Source: Crossaster papposus
Taxonomy: Eukaryota > Echinodermata > Asteroidea > Velatida > Solasteridae
DNA length: 64,000 bases
Assembly (NCBI GenBank): GCA_037893245.1
Contig: JBAIAA010000102.1
Span: 1,178,001 to 1,242,000 of the forward strand
Direction: 5' to 3'
The position numbers were made by a program, and so were the translations under genes. Below the pieces are notes generated by a model, which searched no databases, was not told the DNA's origin, and worked only from the letters and a program-made list of their open reading frames with translations. Shown here piece after piece: positions 40,301 through 52,300 of this stretch. The number at the start of each line of letters is the position of its first letter. The stretch's first letter is position 1.

Positions 40301-43300
40301 CCCGGGGTTTTATGCTCCGAGGGCCCTACCTATTCATCGGAATTTATCCGTTGTTCAGGCATTCCCGCTGCCCGATTGTCGTCCGAGCCATTCTCGGAGA
40401 CAATTCGGAATCAATCTTCAAGAAGTCTAAAAAGAAACGCCGTTCCCGCCGCTCATCTACGAGTTCTAGCGGGTCCTCGGGACGGTCACACCGTGGTAAA
40501 CGCCACAAGAGTGGTGACCAAATTTCCCGCGAGGATTTTTTAGAAGCGTTCCATTCACTTGCGGCCTCGTTGTCTGGCCGACGAGGGAATCCGGGGCGAG
40601 GCCCATCCGACTCACCCACCGGCCATTACGGTCACGGTTGGATGACACCGGGCCAACGGGACATACCGTACACGGTTAGCCGTGCACCGGAGTCCCCCCC
40701 AGAATTGCAGCTCCCACCCACCAGTCATCACGACCAGGGTGGGTTGACTACAGACCAGCGGGCACGGCCGTACACGGAGAGTCGTGCACCGGCGTCCCCG
40801 CCAGGCATTAGCCTACACCCGTCGGCGTCCTTGGGGTCCGATCGTAGATCGGTACCGGGACACCGTGACGGCGCTATCTCGTCCCTGGGGCATGGTTCCC
40901 TTTCCCCGGTGACATCTCGCCCCCCGTGCTCGGACGATTCCGCAGACGGAGAGGACGAGTTGACCCTCTATATGCAGTGCTTGTCGGTGTCGGAAACCGA
41001 ACTACGCCTGGTCCAGCGGGACATGATCAGAGTAATGGATCTTCCCGCTGACAACGGGCCTCCCCTTCCTGAACGTCAGTCGTTTAAGAAGCGATCGGGA
41101 CAGGCCACAGACGCGGCCAAGGCTTTTCCCACAATGCCATTGGACCGTGTGTGTGTCGAACGCATGGACGGGGTAATGCGCGCAAAGACATGGAGTGCCT
41201 ATTCTAAGCGCATGGACTCTTATTTTCGATTTCCCTCAGAGGATTTCGCAAAATATTTTTCCACCCCGATCTTGCCGGACTCGGCCACCGACAAACTCGC
41301 CGCTGACAGAGGATCGACGTCCTCCAAACTCGCCTTTACGGACAAGAACCGTGGGAAACTGGAGGACTTCGCCCAAAAAATGGACTCGTCGGCGCGCATG
41401 GGTATGCGTGCAACTTCGTTTCTTCTTCTCCTATCCGAATACCTGGCGTTAGGATGTGAAGAAGATTCGGCGGTACCAGCCGACATGATGGTGGCGGCTC
41501 TCCACTGTCTCGATAACGGCTTATGCTCCGTTCTCGACCAGTTCATTAAGGTGGCGACCTTAGCAACATCAACGCGACGCGCCAATGTGCTCGACGCGCT
41601 TTTCCTCCCTTCACAGGGAGCACGTAAACGCCTGGACAGTCTCCCCTTTCGGGCGCGGACAAAATAAACTTGAACAAGCCGCAAGCCGCCATCTCCAAAC
41701 CCGCGGATAAGACAAAGAAGCAAGCTTCGTTTGTCATTCCCCGGCGTCGCCCCCCAATTAGGGCGGCCCGTGGCAGCTTTCGTGGCCGTGCCGACATAAA
41801 CCCGGCCGGCCCACGTTCTTCCGGACTACAGCGTTCCCAGTCGGGGCGCGGTTTCCGGGCGCCCCCTCCCCGGTACACCGGGGCGTGGCGCAAGTGACTT
41901 GCTCGTCTCCGGGCGGCCTCCCGCCGACGGACCCGTGGGAGGCCGCCTTCAGAAATTCTTCGGGTCCTGGGGTCAGGTCACTTTCGACCGATGGGTTCTC
42001 GAAACGATCAGCAGCGGTTACGCACTCGAGTTTACGAGGACCCCCCCGTCGGACATGATTATTCGGCCGACGCCCGTACCGTCCGACACGGCAAAACGCC
42101 GCTCCCTCGAGGGGGAGATAAACGCTCTCCTTCTAAAGAGAGCGGTGCGTTTGGTCCCCCAATTGGGGACTCGGGCGGGATTCATGTCAGTCTTCTTCTT
42201 GGTCCCCAAGAAGGAGGCTGGCATGTGGCGGCCAATATTAAACCTGAAACCCCTCAACAGTTTCATACGTCCGAAACGTTTCCGTATGGAGACGTTGAGG
42301 ACCATCCTTGAATCAATCATAACGCCCGCGTGGGTAGCAAGTCTAGACCTGAAGGACGCGTATTTCCACGTACCGATCAAGCCAGAGCACCGCAAATTCC
42401 TACGTTTCTAGTACAACGGTGTCCTGTACGAATTTGCAGTGCTCCCATTCGGACTTTCCACTTCGCCGCGGGTGTTCACTCGGATTGTAAAAACGATCGG
42501 AGCGACACTGCGCAGGCAGGGGGTCATGATTTTCATGTACCTCGACGATTGGCTGGTCGTGGGCCGTTCCCGGAAGGAGTTAGAAGCGGCGCTCCAACCG
42601 ATCTCGGATTTCTCATCAATACCGAGAAATCCCACCCAATACCCTCGCAGGTTCCCACCTTTCTAGGTGCGTCCCTACTAGATCTTCTTGAGGGACTGGC
42701 CCGCCCATCGGAGGACCGCCTGCTGAACCTTCAACAGTGCGTATCCCTCTTCCTCCCGGCGGTAGTGGCTCCGGCTCGAGCCTGGCTCAGGCTGTTGGGC
42801 CTTATGGCCAGTATGGTAGACTTGGTGGTTTTTTGCAGGCTGAGGATGAGACCAATTCAACTTCACCTGCTGTCTTTCTACAAGCCCCACTGGCACCCGA
42901 TCAACTATCCGGTGCCTACTACACCCTGGCTAGTCCCCCACCTTCGTTGGTGGCTAGTCAGGGCCCATATCATGCAGGGCCGTGTTTTCCGTCCACCCCG
43001 TCCGTCGTTGACAATCACGACCGACGCGTCAGGTTCCGGCTGGGGAGCTACCCTCCACCCATGACAGGTTGCGGGCGTGTGGAGCCTTCAACACCGATCG
43101 TCCCACATCAACGTCCTGGAAATGCTGGCAGTTTTCAACGCGCTACAGCATTTTCAGTCGGACGTCGGGGGACGAGCAGTCCTGGTAAGATGCGACAACG
43201 CCACTGTAGTGGCATACGTCAATCACCAGGGGGGTACTCGGTCGGGCCGTCTGTGTGCTCTAGCGTGGGACCTCACCCTCTGGTGCACACATCACGGAAT

Positions 43301-46300
43301 AACACTGTCGGCAGTCCACATCGCAGGCGAAAAGAACGTCATAGCCGATGCCCTCTCCAGAGGATGGATCGCCCTGACGGAGTGGTCGTTGCTCCCACAA
43401 GTAGCTCGATTACTCTTCAAGATGATCGACCGGCCCCATGTCGACTTGTTCGCCTCCCGAGCGAACAATCAGCTGCCAGTTTATTGCACAAGGGTCCCAG
43501 ACCCCGATGCATGGCAGATCGACGCGCTGACGGTAGGATGGGACGGCCTACTGGCCTATGCCTTTCCACCCATCTCCCTCATTTCTCGAGTACTGACCAA
43601 GGTCGAGCAGGAGGACTGCCGAATCCTCCTCATAGCCCCGTTCTGGCCCCGCCAGCCGTGGTTCCACCGACTTGTCAGGCTCCTGGTTCACCGCCCAGTG
43701 GTTCTGCCTCGACCAGGAAGATATACAGTAGCCGGCTACGCCATTTCTTTAAATGGTGCAGACGGCAATCCCTTCGTCCCCCCAATACTTCTGTAGGGGA
43801 GGTGGGGGATTTCCTCCTATACCTTTTTGACAGCGGTCTCGCAACGGCCACAGTAAACAACTATCGGTCGGCCGTCGCTGCGATTCATCTCGGTTTTCCG
43901 GACGGTTCTTCCGTCTCGGATAACCAACCGATCAGCCAACTGATCAAGGGGATGTTCACGACTCGCCCCCCAGTACGCAAACTAGTTCCATCCTGGGACC
44001 TCTTCAGCCTGCTATCTACATTGGCGAAAGCCCCTTACGAACCGATGGATAGTTCAACTTTGTTGCAACTCTCCATCAAAGTGGTTTTTCTGTTGGCGGT
44101 CGCTACTTCCCGACGGCGTAGTGAAGTACACTCGTTATCGGTGGAGGCAGGACACATCCGGTGGGAGCCGGGGGGTGTCCGCCTGGTCCCTGCAGTCGGT
44201 TTTCTTGCAAAAAAACAGTCTGAGGCTTTTACGCCCCCAGACATAATGCCTGTTTGCATTAGCAGGCCTTTCTACACTTTTAAAAAGTGGTTTCTGTTAT
44301 TGCTCAAATTGCTCGCTCCAGTTTTGAGCGAAAGGTCATAAATGTTCATTTATTTGGGTCATTGACAGGTATGCATTGCAGGTCCGCGCTGCGATAGTAC
44401 AGGTTGCTTGAGCGGTACCGTACCATTCTATATGCACACACAGTACACATCCGCAAATTTGTAGAGACATCTCTTTTTTCTCGTGTACAAATATTTGGGA
44501 CTAGAAACAAATATATCTCTTCAAAATGCTCTTATTTTAACAATGGTTAATTTCTTGGGTTAAAATATTATACACTGTATTTTACCCTATCCAAACACTC
44601 TACCCCAAACACTCTACCCCAAGTTTTTGAGTAAAATCCACCTACCTACCTACATGAATTTATCTATATACCCAGTGGAGACCTTTTGACTCCCATTGTC
44701 CCCATTGTGTTCAGGTCTCCACAGGATACCAAATTAAAACAAATACAGACACATCTACACAATTAGCTTTACCTTCCATACGTAGCTTCCCCCAAAACAA
44801 TTTAACCTTTGATTTTGGGCCTTTCAGCTGTTCCTCTTATTTTTTCTATATAAAACCCTAACCAGTTTTGCCTCTAAAGCTCTTTTTCAGAGAGGGCAAA
44901 ACGAACTGTGAACCTGTCCCAGTCCACAAACTGTAACCCCTTTCCTCATCCTGTGGACGTCAATTGTTCGGTCCACAGTGCGTATGAAATACTAACTCGC
45001 ATAATTATGTGTAAAAACCTTTTGGCGTTGACACTCTTTTGTTTGTACTTTTTGGGAAGGCCTCCCATAGGTTTTGTACACGATTTTCAATCATAGACCC
45101 TATTGTCCTCTATTGTTCTACGTCTACTATTTTAATGCGGATACAAACTCACATACATACAGTGTACATACATAAATGTATGTCTATACTCGCAGCATTG
45201 TAAATACCTCCAATCGTGGACCTCCCTATAGTGTCCTCTTGTTTGTATTTTATCTTTTAGGGAAGACCTGTATGTTTAGTTCTTGTTTATGAATCTTGAC
45301 AGTGAATGTTTGTCAATTATGGACTATATATTGCCCTTAAATGTTCAACGTCCACTATTTAAATGCGTAAATGCACAGGTTTTGTTTTTCGTGCGATGTC
45401 TCATTTGAAAGCTCATAACAAATACAATGCTAGACAAATTATCAATTCAATTTGCAAATCTATTTTTTAGGGTGCCACACCCAAAAAAACACAGACACAC
45501 CAACTTTAACCAGTTCGCGCCGGAATTATTTTAACATCACCGAGCCGACGCGCAGGATAATTTTTAATGAAACTCGTTCCGAAGTAGGTTCAGGCCGGTG
45601 TGGACGGTAATTCTGTCCCCCGGTAAAATTGTCCGGGGGAACAGAATTACCTAGGTAAAAGTGTCCCCCTGGAGCTGTTAATTCTGTCCCCCTCCAGTTT
45701 ATTCTGTTCCCTCTCTAGGTAATTTTGTCCCCCAATGTTCCACACATAAGTGGTTATTTTGATGTTATTTCAATGAAAAGCCCACATGGTATTTATTATT
45801 TGGACTTCTGTTCCCTTCATCGATTTATCAAAATAAAAATAAAAATATAAATAACTGTATTAATTAAATCAACCGATCTACGTTTCTGCGCGAAAGGGAA
45901 ATTAGCGGTAATCAGTATTTTCAGACTTCTTGCACGCGTACAAATTCTGTATACCCAGCACGAATGTGGCAGCACTTTTGACCACCTGTAATTTGTAGTA
46001 CGCTACACATCCTACAGTCTGCCACAAATGATGCACCATGAAGGGGTGAACCTGTACTACACTGGTTGTTGCGTGTAGTGGGTGCTAGACTTGTGACGTT
46101 GCACGGGACAATTTTACCAGGGGGACACGTTTAACATTGGGCAGGGAGATAGAATTACCTGGAGGGGGACAGAAATACCTAGGTAAATGTGTCCCCCCGG
46201 ACAGATTTACCGGGTCACGGGCTGGTAAGTCTGTCCGGGGGGACACATTTACCAGGGGGGACAGAATTACCTTTCACACCGGCAGTACCGGGAAGCACAC

Positions 46301-49300
46301 CCACGCATTTCCGGCCTTGCGTACTGCTGACAGACATTTCCGGCCTTTTTTCGTGGCGTGTTTATACCTCATCCGTTTATATCCGTTGCGTTTATATTCG
46401 TCATCCGGCGCGAACTGGTTAAACACAATAATTGTTTTTAATTTGTTTTCTGGTGTTTATGTTTCAGTTCGTTTAACTGGTGGAATGACGTCTGCAGAAG
46501 GCCTCGTTGAGATGTTCATTGGCGGCGCATGGTTATCCATCTGCAACTCTGCCTACCCAACAAGTCAAAGTTCATGGAATTTGACAGCTGCTAACGTCGT
46601 TTGCTGGGAGCTTGGCTTCTCCGCTGCAGCGCAGGCTCTGAATTGGGATAATTATGATTATGATCTAGATCCGCCGGTCGCGTCGCTTAATGGTTTGCAG
46701 TGTGTGGGAGACGAACGTTCTCTCTTGGAGTGCACATTCTCGGTTGGGTTTCCCTACTGTCGGCCCTGGGAAAATGCAGGTGTACAATGCGGTAAGTTAA
46801 AGCCCACTCACAACCAGGTTACAGCCTAGCCGCGACCGAATAAATGTTGTAATCGCAGGCAAAACGTAGAAAGAGCGCGTGACTGGTTGCATAGGTCGTG
46901 GGTGATCATTGAGATCGAGCAAAATCAGTCTTAGCAAGGTTAATAGTCATGTTCAAAACTCTTGACTTGCGATTCCAAATCGTAAGAGGTCGCAGACAGG
47001 TCTTACATGGTCGTATTAACTTATAGTGTATTTAAAGTGCGCCCTATCTGTTGTTGCACATATTGGCTACCAGGCTTGCAACGTGGCAGAATAAATGAGG
47101 TGAGCTCGTTACAAAATCTATGTCAGAATAATAATAATAATAATGAACATTTATAAGGCGCCGGTATCCGCCAAGCAAGACGCTCATGGCGCACAATACA
47201 GATTGTTTTTAATCACAAAACCGTGAGGTAAACATGTGGGTTTTTAGAGAAGATTTAAATACAGACAATGATGATGACTGACGAATTCCAAAAGGTAATT
47301 TGTTCCAGAGTTCGGGAGCGGCGCGTGAAAAAGACCGGTCTCCCAAAGAGTGATTGGTACGGGGAACCGTAAGCTGTAGCGCTCTGGCTGAACGAAGACT
47401 ACGTGCTCGGGAAATTAAACTTGGAAAGTTGTTGTTTTGAGCCACACAGGATAAATTCAGACTTCTTGTCATTCAATTTGAGACTGTTTGTCATCATCCA
47501 TATCTTGATCTCATCAATGCAAGCCTCGAGATTCTCAAGGGCAGACAAAGCATTGGGTTGAGATGGAGTGAAGGATTGATACAGTTGTATGTCATCAGCA
47601 TAGCAGTGATATTGAAGGTTGTATTTCTGGATGATCTGGCCGAGTGGTAAAATGTAGATGGTGAATAATAGGGGACCACCAACAGATCCTTGTGGAACAC
47701 CACAGTCAAGGGAGGCAGGGGCAGATAATTCTCCATTCAATATCTCACAAAGTTGCGACGAGGCTGTTTCAATAGACATATAACATTGTCATTATGGCAT
47801 AACTCACCAAGTTATGCCATAAGATGTGGCGTACGTAACTAACACATCATGTGTTTTAGTAGGCCTAGTTTTAGGTGGTGTAAGTCGTTGCTATGTGTCG
47901 TAAAAATGGCGTTGCTGCTGCTCGTTCAACGTGAACATCGGAGAGCGCTTTGCCGTGAAAGATTGTTCCCGTGACGGAACAAATTCCCTATATAAACTTG
48001 AAGACGATGAATTCATATGGCGGTATCGGTTTTCTCTGGATGGCATTTCCAGAATCGTTGAAGATTTACCAAGTTTTGGAGCGTCCTACAAGGGTATAAT
48101 ATCCCAGAAAATCCAGAGATACGGCAAGCTTGATTTGCTTCAGGCATACTTGCACATGACGAGTCCAGAAAGTTACTGACAATGAACACACACGAGGGTC
48201 TGTACTACATTTCGCCATCGCCTTTCTGCACCAGCCATTTGGCAGAGAAGTATGAGGCAGATACTACCTGGAGTCCAATGGATCTTGGATGAAATGATCA
48301 TCAACGGTTGCATTAATGAAGAAGACCTCAGTAATTTTAGGAGGGTCCTTGACGTTCTGAAGACCCGTAGACTGTGCTTGAACAAAGCAAAATGCAAATT
48401 CTTCAAGCGCAAGGGGATCTTCAGTGGGCACAAGGTTTATCCATGGAGGCCTGAACAAAATCTAAGATAAAAACGTCCATGCAGTCAGAAATGATCCATG
48501 ACCCAATAGTGTGAGCCAATTGCGTCCATTCTTGGGCCTGGTGAATTACTACCATCGATTCCTACCCAACTTGGCGACTGAGCTGCATCCACTGAATGAG
48601 CTTCTGCAGAAGAACCACAAATGGGTATGGACCCTCTAACTTGTAAGATGGCGTTCCAAAAGGCAAAGTCCTTAACCCTAACTCTCTAGGGTGTGTGCAC
48701 AATTATATTGATTTTATAGGATTTGGGAGCTGGGGTTAGGGTTAATCACAGCATATGAGGTCCTGACAAACTATAATTCAGACCTCCCAGTAAAACTAGC
48801 ATGTGACGCTTCACCCTATGTCTTGGTGCTGTTATGTCACAATGTCATGCCTGATGGTGCTGAACGCTCTGTCGCCTATGCATCATGTACTCTGATGACT
48901 GCAGAACGTTTACTCTCAAACTGACAAGGAGGCACATCGAGTACAAAAATATTGCAAAACACCTCAACACTATAATGACGGGCTATCCAGATGAATATCA
49001 TGCCGTGATACTGTTAATCATTGCGAATATATTTTCTGTTTATATTTTATTTTGTGGACTCGGTGTGTTATTAGTCTTCACTTGAGTCGTGTTGAGTCTT
49101 CTGACGAGGGACTCATTTAGGGGTCTCTTTTTGGTGATATGAGTCATCCTGATGGTGCAAATGTAAACAGAAAGTTGCAAATTTGGTTTTCAAGTTGTGC
49201 AACTCAATCAGTGATTTATTGGCATCATATTTCTTGGCGATTTTGCTTAAAATTGGTCCCTAGAGCCAAGACATGATTATAACACACCTCCAAAGCTTAC

Positions 49301-52300
49301 TGTAAATTTAGTTCTCAAGTTGCACGTCAATCCGTTGTTTTGCCGATTTTACCTAAAATTGACTAGGAGATAGCCAAGACCTGATCATGCATAACAATCT
49401 TTACAATTATCACACACACCAGGTGCCAACAGTCCAGTAAGGTACTTCATAATTAGTTTTTTGATGTTTGCAAATGTATATTCCCTTTAACTCTTTAGTA
49501 AATATATTTCTAGCAATTTGCTTGATTTTGTTTGCCTCGTTCACAGTTGTTGGTTGTCAGTTGGAAGCTCTTGAACCTTCTAGTGTTGCCGTGATTGCAT
49601 CATCTGACCGGACAGCGTATTCTCCTGGTGACTCGGTGAGCTATTCCTGCCCTGGTGGATATCTGCTCAGCGGCTCCGCCATGCGGACTTGCCAGTCAAG
49701 CATGACCTGGTCCGGTCAACCAGCTACGTGCATTCAGGGTAATTCTTGGATAATAACGATACTTTAGAAACGAATACAAAATCGGCAAATTTCAATAAAT
49801 CGTGAAAACTCAAATACGGACTGCCTAAAAATGTTTTCGTCAGCTAGACTTTTCATTCGTTTTTGTTCTTAATAGCTTTGATAATTAATAAACGCTCATT
49901 TTGTAATTTGTTGTAAAATATATTTTAGATCCCTGCACCAGTGGCCCTTGTGTGAATGGGGCTACTTGCACTAGTTTGCCCAGTGGTTTCACGTGTCAAT
50001 GCCCTGAGGGTTACGAAGGACCAACTTGTTCAGAAGGTATTTACCCCTCCCCCCCAATAACAAATGACACGAGTTTGCCTGGTTTTCCAGGCTATTTAAA
50101 AACAAAATGCATTCAAATTCACCAACTCTAACATTCAATTTCGACCGAGAAAATATTTAACACATTTACTAAGCCAATTTTAGTCATTTACCATTCAATT
50201 TCAAATGTTGGTCACTCTATTGTCTGGGGGATATTCGTCATTACATATCAAATTCGTCTATAAGCTGTTGCCGAAAGGCATCATTCACAGATCACAGATC
50301 TTTAATTAATTTCAAACTTATGTTAAATAAATTAGTCTGTGTGCTTGACTCAAGCACACATCAGACTCATTTTAATATTCAACATCAGTTTGAAATTAAT
50401 TAATATAAGACGATTTCGATCTTTGAATGCTGCTCTTCGGCACAAATTAAGTTGGACGAATTTGATCTGTAATGATGAACATTCGGGACCCGGTGACTAA
50501 ATTGTTTTGGTAAAAATATTTGCTTTTTTGTACTTGAACGAAATTGATTGTTACAGTTGGTGTGAATTCAAATTAACAATGTTTTAAAATAGCCGGGAAA
50601 ACCTATACTACAATGCAGAGTTGTAATCGACTCAATCACAAGTCAATTCACAAGTCAGTTAAGTATGAAGAGATGAACAATGACATCGGAATACCTGTGT
50701 CACAGTTCATTCAAATAGCTTGCGAGTTGACTGGATAATTTGTGATTGACTTGTGACTGACTCGATTACATCATTGCTACGGCGAGCGTCTTTTCTGCTC
50801 TATATAAAGTTTGCTAAAATCAGTATCAAGCCAAAAGTCCAATGACTTGAATAGACATTATTATACACATATGGACTGACAATGAGGTCACTAGAGCATG
50901 TCTATTCCCCCGAGAGACTGTGAGTGACCAGAAGGGGAACCTATTTCCCGAGGCCGAAGGCCGAGGGGAATAGGTCCCCCTTTCTGGTCACTTACAGGCC
51001 CGAGGGGGGGATAGACGTGCTCTAGTGACCGAATCATGCCAGCCCACACCTCGGTCCAAAATATGAAATAAGCCATTTTTCATATTAAGATGAGCCTGGC
51101 AAACCTCTTGAGGACGCTGTAACCAGTCAAAAGTTTTAAATCTATTGCCCGCTTCGGGAACTATTTCCCGCAAATTCACGGGCTTCCATTAGTTAACCCA
51201 ATGTGACTGTGTTTCAGCCAACCAGAATACAGAACTAGCAAAAGGTGTGTTAATTATAATGACATCTATCTAAAATTCCAGGACTCTCTGTGTGTCGGCC
51301 GGGCTGCTTGTCTGTCTGCTGTCTGTCTGTCTGTTCGTATTTTGATTATGTGTATCTTTAGAACCGGGCACTGTATGAAGTTAAAAATCAGCAGGTATCT
51401 TGCTCTGGGACTAAGAATGTGCTGAGTCAAGTGTTTGGACGAGCGGTTCTCAAAAAAGCCTGCTAAAAAGCAGCAATACCGGAGGCCTATAGACCTGCAA
51501 ACGCACTGCTGCCATTTGAACACATTCTATACCGCCACGTTTGCGGGTCTACCACAGGCCAATTCAAGTTGCCTGTTCTGAACAGGCCCATTTTGAAAGG
51601 GCACTACACTAGTTTATTTAATTTAAAATTATCAAAGCGGTGTTCTTGGCGTAGTTAAAATAAATACCATTGTTGATTTCTTCCGTGTTGTGTAGTTGCT
51701 CAGTGCGTGGTAAGCCTGGATCCATCCGGCGTCCTAATGGTGGTATCAGATCAGCAGGACTTGTATCTTTCCGGTGACCCAATTGAGTACGAGTGCCCAG
51801 ATGGGTTTCATCTGGACGGATCAGCCGTTAGGATTTGTCAGTTTGATTTCATGTGGTCTGGACAGCCAGCTGCCTGCGTGGAAGGTTACTATGTCCACAT
51901 GTTTATTTTATTATGAGTGCGGTCACGAACAAAATCGAAATTTCCAGTTGCAATGAGCCAGTTCGGTATTCCAACTGCACCTATCTTTTTATATGCAAAA
52001 GCATATAGCAGGTTTTAGCAAATTTTAAGTGATCGTGATGTTTTGAAGTAACATTTTTTCAAAAAAAACTCAAAACTTTTAAACATGCAGCAAATCTTGT
52101 AGGTATCTTGTGTGACCAAACTTTTGCCCAAACAAAATAATCTAATGACATCGTCTTTTCTATTGCATGGAAAGTTTCACAGTACGCAGATTAAGTTAAT
52201 TACCACGTCCCCCATAGCTTGTGTGCGTTTATTTGCCGCATATTTCCCTAAGAGAATAATCATTATTATTATTATCATTATTTGTTTTTTCTGGTAATGA

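Larger units (their letters stand above)
39400..44341 (+). mobile_element. DIRS-type retrotransposon, inactive
   Basis: A GC-rich block unlike the surrounding introns carries gag-like, reverse transcriptase/RNase H/methyltransferase-like and tyrosine recombinase frames in DIRS order. The recombinase overlaps the pol end in another frame, as is usual for DIRS. The left limit is approximate; I do not recognise the terminal repeats on either side. It has frameshifts, two in-frame stops in pol and a truncated recombinase, so it cannot move by itself. It sits in sense orientation in the intron between SRCR16 and SRCR17. Confidence 0.88.

Noticed and set aside
48252-48470. Functional Gypsy reverse transcriptase gene
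   Set aside because: Motifs are spread over shifting frames with stops; only a fossil remains.
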